The notes under the pieces: generated by a model
Seen by the model: only the letters and a program-made list of their open reading frames with translations
The model's database searches: none
Told to the model about the DNA's origin: nothing
In this document: piece by piece, positions 1 through 10,305 of the stretch
Layout of the letters: every line of letters begins with the position of its first letter
How positions within the stretch are numbered: position 1 is the first letter of the stretch
Origin: Novosphingopyxis iocasae
GTDB lineage: Bacteria > Pseudomonadota > Alphaproteobacteria > Sphingomonadales > Sphingomonadaceae
Assembly: GCF_014334095.1 (NCBI RefSeq)
Contig: NZ_CP060495.1
Coordinates: forward strand, 333,001-397,000
DNA: 64,000 nt
Direction of reading: 5' to 3'
Translations under genes and position numbers: made by a program

Positions 1-977
1 CGAAGTTCGGCTGCGTCCTCGATCGTCAATACGCGCTCGCCCGGATCGATCATCTTGGACAGGGCGTTCAGCATCGTCGTCTTACCGGAGCCGGTACCGC
101 CGGAAATCACCACGTTCATGCGGCTGGCGCCCGCGATCTTGAGCGCGGTGCACATCTTCTCGTTCATCGACCCGTAGCCCTTCAGCATATCGAGCGTGAT
201 CGGCTTTTCGGAGAATTTACGAATTGAGATGGCGGTGCCACGAAGGCTGAGCGGCGGCACGATGACGTTGACACGGCTGCCGTCCTTAAGGCGCGCGTCG
301 GCCAGCGGCGTGGTCTGGTCAACGCGGCGGCCGACCTGGTTCACGATGCGCTGTGCGATCTGGAACAGATGCTCCTCATCGCGGAACTGCGTGGGGGCGA
401 GGGTAAGCTTGCCCTTCTTTTCGATGTAGGTCTGGAACGGGCCGTTCACCATGATGTCCGAGACATCCGGATCGGACAGAAGCTCTTCCAGCGGACCGAA
501 GCCCAGAAGCTCATCGACCAGCACTTTTTCCAGCGCGAACTGTTCGCGCCGGTTGAGGGTAAGCTTGAGTTCGGCCAGCACTTCCAGGATGATCGGCCGG
601 AATTCCTCCGTCAGTTCTTCCTTGTTGAGCGTAGAGGCGGCTTCCGGATCGACGCGTTCAAGAAGGCGCGGCAGCACCTGTTCCTTGATGCGGTGAACGG
701 ACGCTTCGAAGCCTTCGCCCTGTTTGCCGGTTTCGGAAACCGAGGTGGCCCGCTCGGTGAGCCGGTTCATGGCATCCATCGATGCGGTAGGCGGCGAGGT
801 GCCGATATCCAGCGAATCGAGCGGCGGAAACTGTTCCCCACCTACAGGGGGCGCAGGCGGCGGGGGCGGCGGGGCATCAGTCCCGCGCGGGTGCGGTGCG
901 CCGCCGCTCATCGGCCTTGCTACGCCGAAGCTGGGTCGCCCGCCGGAGGGGCCGTTGCGTTTGCCGAAAGCGCTCAT
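1..977 (-). CDS. cpaF: CpaF/TadA-type pilus secretion ATPase (3' end beyond window)
   Basis: Hexameric cytoplasmic ATPase that powers assembly of Flp (tight adherence) pili at the inner membrane. The 325 visible codons show a Pro/Gly-rich disordered N-terminus (about residues 8-50, with a run of prolines), the all-alpha/N-terminal region ending in DIMVNGP, and the start of the RecA-like core with Walker A GGTGSGKT near residue 293 followed by LTIEDAAELR (Asp box). The ATG at 977 begins MSAFGKRNG and precedes the conserved domain. The gene is cut by the left edge, so the Walker B and His box are not visible. Two Flp pilin genes occur 34 kb away at 35120-35586, so CpaF is not in the same operon as those pilins. 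Family assignment is secure; the paralogue (CpaF versus another type II/IV secretion ATPase) is inferred. Confidence 0.9.
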   Translation of the reverse strand, partial: MSAFGKRNGPSGGRPSFGVARPMSGGAPHPRGTDAPPPPPPAPPVGGEQFPPLDSLDIGTSPPTASMDAMNRLTERATSVSETGKQGEGFEASVHRIKEQVLPRLLERVDPEAASTLNKEELTEEFRPIILEVLAELKLTLNRREQFALEKVLVDELLGFGPLEELLSDPDVSDIMVNGPFQTYIEKKGKLTLAPTQFRDEEHLFQIAQRIVNQVGRRVDQTTPLADARLKDGSRVNVIVPPLSLRGTAISIRKFSEKPITLDMLKGYGSMNEKMCTALKIAGASRMNVVISGGTGSGKTTMLNALSKMIDPGERVLTIEDAAEL

Positions 978-1094
978 CGATCAATGCTCGGATATTGCGT
1001 CATGGATGACGGGAGCTAAGCGAAAAGGGTAAACAAATCCGAAAGCATATCGCGCTTTGCCAAGTCGATCCGCGCGTTCTAAAGCGCCGCGGTC

Positions 1095-2036
1095 ATGACA
1101 TCAGGATCATCCGGAAACCGCGACGATGCGCGCGCAGGCATGCTGTTCGCGCTCGTCGGATTCGCGAGTCTTTCGATCGGCGACGGGATAATCAAGTCGA
1201 TCGCCGGCGAATGGCCGGGGACGGCAGTGGCCGCGCTGCGTTACAGCTTCGGTGCGATCGGTCTCGCGACAATTCTTTTCTTGAAGGAAGGGCGCGCAGG
1301 ATTTCGACTGCCAATGTGGAAGGCGCAGGTCGCGCGCGGCTTCTTCGTCGCGATGGCAACGGTCTGCTTCTTCTCCGCCATCTTCCTCATGCCGCTGGCC
1401 GAAGCGACAGCAATTCAGTTCACCAGCCCCATGCTGACGGGCCTGCTTTCCGCCCTGTTGCTGAAGGAACGGGCTTCGAAACGGATCTGGATTGCCACTG
1501 TGGTGGCCTTTGCCGGCGTGCTGGTGGTGCTACGCCCCAATATCGCGCTGCTTGGCTGGGCGGCGCTGCTACCGCTCGGATCGGCCTTGGGCATGGCCTT
1601 CCTGATGATTTTTAACCGGAAGGTTTCAAACAGCGGTTCGGGTTTGTTGATGCAAGTGCTGGTGGCGGGGTTTGCCGCACCGTTCCTGATCCTGGCGGCC
1701 ACCATCGGCCATTTCAGCGGCTTCGCGCCGCTGCAGGTCGGCTGGCCCGAAACGAGCGTGATCGCGCGCTGCGCCTTTGTCGCCGTGACGGCCAGCACCG
1801 CTCACTGGATCGTCTATACTGCGACCACCAAGGCTTCTGCGGCGACAATCGCGCCGATGGTGTATGTGCAGCTCATCATGGCGCTGGGCATCGGGATGAT
1901 CTTCTACGGCGATTTTCCCGATGCGGTTTCGATCGCGGGATCGGCGCTTATCGTGGCGGCCGGCCTGTGGCTCTGGCGCCAACGCCAGATCAAGCCGCGC
2001 CGCGAAGTCCCGCCGATGGAAGGGACGCCGGATTAG
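1095..2036 (+). CDS. EamA/DMT-family transporter
   Basis: Inner-membrane permease of the drug/metabolite transporter superfamily, 313 aa, which is the usual length for a two-EamA-repeat protein of ten helices. Hydrophobic segments run from about residue 15 to 290, with the typical repeat ends LMPLAEATAIQFTSPMLTGL in the first half and ASAATIAPMVYVQLIMALG in the second. A basic, proline-containing cytoplasmic tail closes the protein. The ATG at 1095 follows the cpaF divergent region directly. The gene ends four bases into the convergent glycosyltransferase gene. The substrate cannot be told from sequence; amino-acid, nucleotide or other metabolite export are all possible for this family. Confidence 0.88.
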   Translation: MTSGSSGNRDDARAGMLFALVGFASLSIGDGIIKSIAGEWPGTAVAALRYSFGAIGLATILFLKEGRAGFRLPMWKAQVARGFFVAMATVCFFSAIFLMPLAEATAIQFTSPMLTGLLSALLLKERASKRIWIATVVAFAGVLVVLRPNIALLGWAALLPLGSALGMAFLMIFNRKVSNSGSGLLMQVLVAGFAAPFLILAATIGHFSGFAPLQVGWPETSVIARCAFVAVTASTAHWIVYTATTKASAATIAPMVYVQLIMALGIGMIFYGDFPDAVSIAGSALIVAAGLWLWRQRQIKPRREVPPMEGTPD

Positions 2037-3538
2037 CGTTGGGCGTCGATGAGATCGCGCCGGACATTCACCGCGTAGCGTCGGTTCGGTCGTCCGAAAG
2101 AGGCCGTGACGACATAATTGCGGTCGATGAGATCATCGAGCGCTTGGCGATTGATCTCATCGACCACGGGCGTGAACGCGGCTGACGAGGTAAGTATGAT
2201 GCCGGGGCTACTGGCGATCACCTTGCGCATCTCAGCATGCGTATCGACGCCCACGGCATCGATTTCGGTCGCGTCGGTCAGGTGAAAGGGAAACAGGGTA
2301 CGCCAAGGTGCGTGGGCTCCGGTTTCCAAATAGAGTATCATGGGCGCGTCGTCGATGTACAATGTTGCGCCGCGATCGGTGTAAGGTTTAATCTCCCTCG
2401 TCATTGCCGACACAAGTTCACGGCTTTCCGCCTTCGGCACGTTACGAAGATTGGCGATAAGCAGAGCCCAAACGATCAGCACGAGAAAGGCGATTGCGCC
2501 ATATTTCGGCTGATCAAACAGCATGGCGAGGATGAGGCAGGCAGGGACGAGGACTGGCAGCGCGTAGTGATCAAAATAGTTTCCGATCAAAGCAAAGCCT
2601 AAAACTGCCGCGACCAGCCAGCCCGCCAGAAAGCCACGCATCATTTTTTTGTCGGGATGTCTCGTGAATATGGCTACCGCGGCAGGCAGACAGATCATCA
2701 CAGGTAGCAGAACTAACGAAAGCAGTCGAAGATTGTTGGAGATCTCATAACCCGGCTGCGGCAGGCGGTCGAACACCGAAAAGAAGTTTGCGTACACGAA
2801 AGCGTCGAGATGTCCGATTGCTGCGTAAAAGATAAGTGCTGCGGCAGTAGGCGCTAGCGCGAGTGCAATCATGATGACGGCCAGCCTGGTAATCCGCACC
2901 TGTGACGTACCTTTCCGGTATATGGTCCAAATTATCGCGAGGCCGAAAAATACTCCTTCGATGACTGCGGTGTATTTGATTTGAAGGGTGAGGCCGCAGA
3001 CAATCATTGCGCCAAAGGCCCAGCGAGAACTGCGCCCGAAGTGATGCTCTTCCGACGAGCGTATTGTCATCCAACCTGCAGCGGCTGTTAGCGCGTTGTA
3101 GAAAACAGGTGACTGACCACCAGAGCCACCGAGTGTTGCTAGCCACGCAACATAGACGATTGCGCCAGCCAGCGCAGCGGCGTGACCGACATAACGTCGC
3201 GAGATCAACAGGATGAACCAGCTGGTGGCGATTGCGAAAAGCGCGGCGACTAACTGATAGGCCACAACCGCATCGCCGCCTAGAAGGCGCATACCGGCGA
3301 ATAGCAGGAAGAGGCCGATGGGTTTGCGATCCCAAACATCGACGTAGGGAATCTGTCCACTAAGAAGTCGATCACCAACGACGAGATAGAACTCCTCGTC
3401 GATGAATATATCGGGAAAGCCGATGTACGGAAAGCGCAGCAAAAGCACGAACAATGTGAGCACGCCAAATAGGCGCAGCTCATGCCAGTCAGTCGCTGCC
3501 AGCGGGCGCGGCTCCCGATAACCGGTCGCGGTCAGCAT
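2033..3538 (-). CDS. GT39/ArnT-like membrane glycosyltransferase
   Basis: Predicted polytopic GT-C fold transferase of about 501 aa that would use a polyprenyl-phosphate sugar and act on the periplasmic face. The N-terminal loop after the first helix has the acidic signature DIFIDEEFYLVVGDRL followed by DVWDRKP, as in dolichyl-phosphate-mannose mannosyltransferase and ArnT families. About ten hydrophobic segments follow, then a soluble C-terminal part of some 120 residues. I chose the ATG at 3538 (MLTATGYREP), because the 24 codons upstream are not hydrophobic or conserved-looking. Hand-counted lines are about 50-55% GC, clearly below the flanks, which suggests acquisition by transfer. It lies beyond the atp operon terminator and is probably a separate unit. 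The acceptor is unknown. Confidence 0.8.
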   Translation of the reverse strand: MLTATGYREPRPLAATDWHELRLFGVLTLFVLLLRFPYIGFPDIFIDEEFYLVVGDRLLSGQIPYVDVWDRKPIGLFLLFAGMRLLGGDAVVAYQLVAALFAIATSWFILLISRRYVGHAAALAGAIVYVAWLATLGGSGGQSPVFYNALTAAAGWMTIRSSEEHHFGRSSRWAFGAMIVCGLTLQIKYTAVIEGVFFGLAIIWTIYRKGTSQVRITRLAVIMIALALAPTAAALIFYAAIGHLDAFVYANFFSVFDRLPQPGYEISNNLRLLSLVLLPVMICLPAAVAIFTRHPDKKMMRGFLAGWLVAAVLGFALIGNYFDHYALPVLVPACLILAMLFDQPKYGAIAFLVLIVWALLIANLRNVPKAESRELVSAMTREIKPYTDRGATLYIDDAPMILYLETGAHAPWRTLFPFHLTDATEIDAVGVDTHAEMRKVIASSPGIILTSSAAFTPVVDEINRQALDDLIDRNYVVTASFGRPNRRYAVNVRRDLIDAQR

Positions 3539-3640
3539 AGGCGTCCGCCCAAAACGGCAACCGGTTGAATAACAATGTTCGGCATGACCGCTGCACCCCC
3601 AATTGGGCACGGAAATGCGGCACTATGGATAAATTTCGGT

Positions 3641-3660
3641 TAAAATGCCGCATTGCGGCA
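3641..3660 (-). terminator. Probable terminator of the atp operon
   Basis: Read on the minus strand just after the atpC stop, TGCCGC-AAT-GCGGCA forms a six-pair stem with a three-base loop and is followed by TTTTAA. This fits an intrinsic terminator closing the F1 operon. A second copy of the arm at 3614-3622 makes an alternative larger hairpin with a 23-base loop. Confidence 0.55.
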
Positions 3661-3669
3661 GTGAAGGAC

Positions 3670-3933
3670 TTATTCGCCCGCCTTCTCCGCAAGTACCGTC
3701 AGACCCTTGTCGTTCACTTCGGCAAAACCACCTTCGATGCGGATCTTTTCCGGGGCGGCGCCTTCGGATTTATAGATCGAGAGATCGCCGTCGCGGACTG
3801 TGGACATTAAGGGCGAGTGGCCGGCGAGGACGCCGAAATCGCCCTCGGCGCCGGGGACCACGACCATGTGCACATCGTCGGAGCGCACCAGCTTCTCAGG
3901 CGTCACGAGTTCGAAATGGAGGGTGCTGGCCAT
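3670..3933 (-). CDS. atpC: ATP synthase F1 subunit epsilon, short form
   Basis: Central-stalk subunit of F1, contacting gamma and the c-ring. The 87 residues contain only the N-terminal beta-sandwich ([20 protein letters not shown], then [18 protein letters not shown]). The C-terminal helical hairpin of the roughly 135-residue enterobacterial protein, which gives epsilon inhibition, is absent. Short epsilons are known in alphaproteobacteria, where the zeta protein can provide inhibition, so this is a lineage form and not a truncation. It is the last gene of the operon and starts 24 bases after the inserted membrane protein gene. The start at 3933 gives the normal MASTLHFE N-terminus. Confidence 0.96.
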   Translation of the reverse strand: MASTLHFELVTPEKLVRSDDVHMVVVPGAEGDFGVLAGHSPLMSTVRDGDLSIYKSEGAAPEKIRIEGGFAEVNDKGLTVLAEKAGE

Positions 3934-3957
3934 GGTTCAGTCTTCCGCGTGGTGGAT

Positions 3958-4428
3958 TTAAGCGTCTGCCGGGCTGATATCGCCGCGCGGCTGCCCGTCC
4001 AAGTTAAAAAACAGGATGGCGGTGATCATGCCGCCGATGAAGTAGCCTGCCATCCAGAGAACGTCCGACCAGACATCGTGATAGCGAACCGTCTGCCCCG
4101 CCGCGAACTGCATGAAGGCGATGGCCACCATCGAGATCAGGAAGGGTATGAGCAGCCCGCGGCGTCCGCGCAGCATCAGCACCATCGATCCGAAATTTAC
4201 TGCCACGAACGGAAAAGCGATGGCATAAAGCCACCAACCCGTGGATGGCTGGTTGAAGACCGCTGCCGCGAGATCGGCAAAGCCTGCATCGAACAATCGC
4301 CAGCTTTCGATCCGATAGTGGTGAATCTCGAAAGCGGAGATGAGCAGGAAGTCCGCAATCCCCAGCCAAAGCAGCCGTTTCAGCCAGATGTCGGCGCGCC
4401 GATCGTTTGTCGATGAGCGCGCCGCCAT
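3958..4428 (-). CDS. Uncharacterised four-helix membrane protein inside the atp operon
   Basis: I do not recognise this 156-aa protein. It has a short basic N-terminus, then hydrophobic segments at about residues 17-36, 66-88, 91-111 and 122-143, and a polar tail (DGQPRGDISPADA). Loops carry several Trp and His residues, including FEIHHYRIESWRL after the first helix and RYHDVWSDVLW before the last. It begins six bases after the atpD stop and ends 24 bases before atpC on the same strand, so it is almost surely co-transcribed with the F1 genes. Composition resembles its neighbours. It is not an a, b or c subunit by length or motif. A role in F1Fo assembly or membrane energetics is only inferred from position. 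Confidence 0.85.
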   Translation of the reverse strand: MAARSSTNDRRADIWLKRLLWLGIADFLLISAFEIHHYRIESWRLFDAGFADLAAAVFNQPSTGWWLYAIAFPFVAVNFGSMVLMLRGRRGLLIPFLISMVAIAFMQFAAGQTVRYHDVWSDVLWMAGYFIGGMITAILFFNLDGQPRGDISPADA

Positions 4429-4434
4429 GAGCGA

Positions 4435-6817
<2,383 letters not shown>

Positions 6818-6843
6818 TTACCCTATCACCAATCCCGTAAATG

Positions 6844-6897
6844 CTGAGCTTGTCGAAGCATGACTCTCGTTGCAGAGGCGCCCTTCGACAGGCTCAG
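6844..6897. repeat. Intergenic palindrome, CTGAGCTTGTCGAAG family
   Basis: The left arm CTGAGCTTGTCGAAG (6844-6858) and right arm CTTCGACAGGCTCAG (6883-6897) are inverted copies around a 24-base centre. A further copy lies at 19382-19437, with a diverged copy at 43182-43230 and a half copy at 50381-50397. This one sits between atpA and atpG inside a transcribed operon, so it would form a stem-loop in the mRNA. Confidence 0.85.
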
Positions 6898-6915
6898 GGC
6901 TACGGTTCACGATCC

Positions 6916-8445
6916 TTAAGCGAAGCTCTTGCCAAAGCTGTCGAGCGCGTCCTTCAGCTTGCCCTTGACCTCATCACCGAGGTCCTTGGTCTCGCGGATA
7001 GTGTCCAGGATGTCCTGATGCTCGGCGCGCATGTAGCTGAGCAGCGAGCTTTCATAATAGGACACCTGATCCACATCGACGCTGTCGATATAGCCGTTGG
7101 TGCCGGCAAAGATCACCACCGTCTGCTCCTCGAAGGGGAGGGGGCTGAACTGCGGCTGCTTCAGCAGCTGCGTCAGGCGCGCGCCGCGGTTGAGGAGGCG
7201 CTGCGTCGAGGCATCGAGGTCCGAACCGAACTGCGCAAACGCTTCCATCTCGCGGTACTGGGCGAGCTCCAGCTTGATCGAGCCGGATACCTTTTTCATT
7301 GCCTTGGTCTGTGCGGCGCCGCCGACGCGGCTCACCGACAGGCCGACGTTGATGGCCGGACGGATGCCCTGATAGAACAGGTTCGTTTCAAGGAAGATCT
7401 GGCCGTCGGTGATCGAGATCACGTTGGTCGGGATGTAGGCGGACACGTCGCCGGCCTGCGTCTCGATGATCGGCAAAGCGGTGAGCGAACCGGCGCCATT
7501 GACCTCGTTCATCTTCGCCGCGCGCTCGAGAAGGCGGCTGTGGAGATAGAACACGTCGCCCGGATAGGCTTCGCGGCCCGGCGGGCGGCGCAGCAGCAGC
7601 GACATCTGGCGATAGGCGACGGCCTGCTTGGACAGATCGTCATACACGATCACGGCGTGCATGCCGTTGTCGCGGAAATATTCGCCCATCGTCACGCCGG
7701 TATAGGGCGCGAGATACTGCAGCGGGGCAGGCTCGGACGCGGTCGCGGCGACCACGATCGAATATTCCATCGCGCCATTCTCTTCGAGCTGGCGGACGAT
7801 CTGCGCGACGGTGGAGCGCTTCTGGCCGATCGCGACGTAGATGCAGTAGAGCTTCTTGCTCTCGTCATCGCCCGCATTGGCGTGCTTCTGGTTGATGAAG
7901 GTGTCGATCGCGACGGCGGACTTGCCGGTCTGACGGTCACCGATAATCAGCTCACGCTGGCCGCGGCCGACGGGAACCAGCGCATCGATGGCCTTGAGGC
8001 CGGTCTGCACGGGCTCGTGCACCGACTTGCGCGGGATGATGCCAGGCGCCTTCTGTTCCACGCGCATGCGCTTTTCGGCCTGGATCGGGCCCTTGCCGTC
8101 GATCGGGTTGCCGAGGCCGTCGACCACGCGGCCGAGCAGGCCCTTGCCCACCGGAACGTCCACGATGGTGCCGGTCCGCTTGACCTGATCGCCTTCCTTG
8201 ATGTGCGTATCGGACCCGAAGATCACGACGCCGACATTGTCGGCTTCAAGGTTCAGCGCCATGCCCTGGATATTACCGGGAAATTCCACCATCTCACCGG
8301 CCTGCACCTGGTCGAGGCCGTGAACGCGGGCGATACCGTCACCGACGGACAGCACGGTGCCCACTTCGGAGACTTCGGCTTCGTTACCGAAATTGGCGAT
8401 CTGGTCCTTGATGACCTTCGAGATTTCTGCGGCGCGGATGTCCAT
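6916..8445 (-). CDS. atpA: ATP synthase F1 subunit alpha
   Basis: Non-catalytic nucleotide-binding subunit of F1, 509 aa, with the normal N-terminus [19 protein letters not shown]. It shows the P-loop [11 protein letters not shown], the segment [13 protein letters not shown] and the conserved [20 protein letters not shown]. Length is typical. It starts 12 bases after atpH and shares its operon. The intergenic palindrome downstream could tune relative expression of alpha and gamma. Confidence 0.98.
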   Translation of the reverse strand: MDIRAAEISKVIKDQIANFGNEAEVSEVGTVLSVGDGIARVHGLDQVQAGEMVEFPGNIQGMALNLEADNVGVVIFGSDTHIKEGDQVKRTGTIVDVPVGKGLLGRVVDGLGNPIDGKGPIQAEKRMRVEQKAPGIIPRKSVHEPVQTGLKAIDALVPVGRGQRELIIGDRQTGKSAVAIDTFINQKHANAGDDESKKLYCIYVAIGQKRSTVAQIVRQLEENGAMEYSIVVAATASEPAPLQYLAPYTGVTMGEYFRDNGMHAVIVYDDLSKQAVAYRQMSLLLRRPPGREAYPGDVFYLHSRLLERAAKMNEVNGAGSLTALPIIETQAGDVSAYIPTNVISITDGQIFLETNLFYQGIRPAINVGLSVSRVGGAAQTKAMKKVSGSIKLELAQYREMEAFAQFGSDLDASTQRLLNRGARLTQLLKQPQFSPLPFEEQTVVIFAGTNGYIDSVDVDQVSYYESSLLSYMRAEHQDILDTIRETKDLGDEVKGKLKDALDSFGKSFA

Positions 8446-8457
8446 GGATTTAGCCTT

Positions 8458-9012
8458 TTAGCCTTTCATCGCACTGGCGAGCGTGTTGAGACGGGTCTTG
8501 ATACTGCTGTCGATCATGCGGCTGCCGATCTTGACGACCAGGCCGCCCAGAATCGACGGATCGATACGGGACTGAATGTTGACGTCGCGGCCGACGCGGG
8601 TGCGCAGCTGCTTGCGCAGCGCCTCCATCTGATCGTCGGTGAGCGCATGGGCGCTCACGACTTCGGCGGTCACTTCGCCGCGATGGGCGGCGACCAGCGT
8701 GTCGAAATCGCGTGCGACCTGCTTCAGCTTGGCAAGGCGGCGATTTTCCGACAGCACGCCGATAAAATTGCGCGTCAGCGGATCGACGCCGAGCTGATCG
8801 GCCACGGCAAGCGAGGCGCGCTCGGCCTGCTCGCGCGAAAATTCCGGGCTCGTCGTCACCGTCATGAACTCGGGAACCTCGTCGAGCGCCTGCTTGAGCG
8901 AGGCCAGAGAGCGCTCCACCGATTCGATCTGTCCGCGATCACGCGCCAGCTCGAACAGGGCGGTGGCGTAACGTCCTGCCAGGCTAGCCGAAATGCCGCT
9001 GGATGTCTCCAC
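8458..9012 (-). CDS. atpH: ATP synthase F1 subunit delta
   Basis: Peripheral-stalk subunit (OSCP-like) joining F1 to the b subunits, 184 aa. The N-terminal SLAGRYATALFELARDRGQI and C-terminal GLVVKIGSRMIDSSIKTRLN are the family signatures. I chose the GTG at 9012 because GGAAGG lies ten bases upstream and the protein then begins METSSGISASLAGRYA. The ATG at 9063 would add 17 unconserved residues. It is the first gene of the F1 operon. Fo genes are not adjacent, as usual in alphaproteobacteria. Confidence 0.94.
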   Translation of the reverse strand: METSSGISASLAGRYATALFELARDRGQIESVERSLASLKQALDEVPEFMTVTTSPEFSREQAERASLAVADQLGVDPLTRNFIGVLSENRRLAKLKQVARDFDTLVAAHRGEVTAEVVSAHALTDDQMEALRKQLRTRVGRDVNIQSRIDPSILGGLVVKIGSRMIDSSIKTRLNTLASAMKG

Positions 9013-9267
9013 GCGCGAATGTCCTTCCACTTTAAGAATCTCCGCATGGTCATGAAAGACCATGGGGCACCGGGCCGGGGAGCCGGCCTGACGATCTTGG
9101 GGGCGCGGTTAGCATCGGCCTTCCCCCTTGGCAAGGTCAGGGGACGGCAATCGCGGCAAGGGATTACAATGCGATGGTCGAAAGATAGTGGAGCAGCGCC
9201 CCGGCTCCATGGTTCGAGCGCAAGTTTCGGGATGCCAAGCCATGGCGAACCCTTCACATTGCGTGCC

Positions 9268-10305
9268 ATGACTTGCGGCGATTCGAACCTGGATGACGCA
9301 GCGGCCTGGGCGGCGGTGCAAAGGCGTGACCGGACGATGGACGGCCGTTTCGTCACCGGTGTGCATTCGACGGGAATATTTTGCCGCCCAAGCTGCGGCG
9401 CGAAAACCCCCGCGCGGCGCAATGTGCGCTTCTATGCGGATGGCACGGCGGCGCGCGAGGCCGGTTTGCGTCCGTGCAAACGATGCCTGCCGGATGACGT
9501 TGCGCGCGACGCGGCTGCCATTACGGCCGCGCTGGCGCAAATCCGGAGCGGGTGCGAATCGGTCTCACTCGCCGATCTTGCAGAAAGCACCGGCTATTCG
9601 CCCAGCCACTTTCAGCGCATTTTCAAGCGGCAGGTCGGGCTCTCCCCGGCAGCTTATGGCCGGGCGCTGCGGATGGAGCGGGCGCAGGATGCCTTGACGG
9701 CTTCGCGCAATGTGACCGGCGCGCTTTATGATGCGGGGTTCAACGCCCCGTCGCGATTCTACGAACAGGCCGGCGGGAGAATGGGCATGGCACCTTCGAT
9801 CTGGAACGATGGCGGGCGCGGCGTGGCGCTGCGCTGGGCGGTGGTGGAGACTAGCCTCGGTGCCATGCTCGTCGCGGCGACCGACAAGGGCGTGTGCCGA
9901 CTTTCCTTCGGTGAGGGACCAGAAGAGCTGGAACGGCGCTTCCCGAAAGCGGCGCTGGAGCAGGGCGGCGAGAGCTTCGTGGCGCTTCTGCAGAACGTCG
10001 TCGATGCAGTCGAGGAGCCGGGCGATTTCGCGCATATCCCGCTCGATGTGAAAGGCACTGCGTTTCAGGAGGCTTGCTGGGAGGCCCTGCGCGCCATTCC
10101 GCCCGGTGAGACGCGCAGCTATTCGGACATCGCCGCTGCGGCGGGCAATCCCAAGGCGCTGCGCGCCGCGGGGTCGGCGAATGCGAACAACCATGTCGCT
10201 GTCCTGATCCCCTGTCATCGCGTGATCCGCAGCGACGGATCGCTGGGCGGCTATGCTTATGGCCTGGACGTCAAACGCAAGCTGCTGGAGCGCGAACGCT
10301 CCTAA
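9268..10305 (+). CDS. ada: Ada: bifunctional transcriptional activator and O6-methylguanine-DNA methyltransferase
   Basis: Adaptive-response protein of 345 aa. An N-terminal Zn domain with Cys39, Cys43, Cys70 and Cys73 (IFCRPSCGA and RPCKRC) takes methyl groups from phosphotriesters and turns the protein into an activator. An AraC-type HTH spans about residues 90-175 (YSPSHFQRIFKRQVGLSPAAY). The C-terminal methyltransferase domain has the acceptor Cys in IPCHRVI at about residue 316. I took the ATG at 9268 (MTCGDSNLDD); the frame stays open for a long way upstream, but only antisense to atpH-atpA. Ada is divergent from the atp operon with about 255 bases between, and its end overlaps the next convergent gene by four bases. 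Confidence 0.95.
   Translation: MTCGDSNLDDAAAWAAVQRRDRTMDGRFVTGVHSTGIFCRPSCGAKTPARRNVRFYADGTAAREAGLRPCKRCLPDDVARDAAAITAALAQIRSGCESVSLADLAESTGYSPSHFQRIFKRQVGLSPAAYGRALRMERAQDALTASRNVTGALYDAGFNAPSRFYEQAGGRMGMAPSIWNDGGRGVALRWAVVETSLGAMLVAATDKGVCRLSFGEGPEELERRFPKAALEQGGESFVALLQNVVDAVEEPGDFAHIPLDVKGTAFQEACWEALRAIPPGETRSYSDIAAAAGNPKALRAAGSANANNHVAVLIPCHRVIRSDGSLGGYAYGLDVKRKLLERERS

Noticed and set aside
6841-9267. Very long open frame continuous with ada on the plus strand, coding for over 800 extra residues
   Set aside because: It is antisense to atpH and atpA, and its sequence is low-complexity His/Asp/Arg/Gly typical of a mirror frame in GC-rich DNA. Ada homology begins at 9268.
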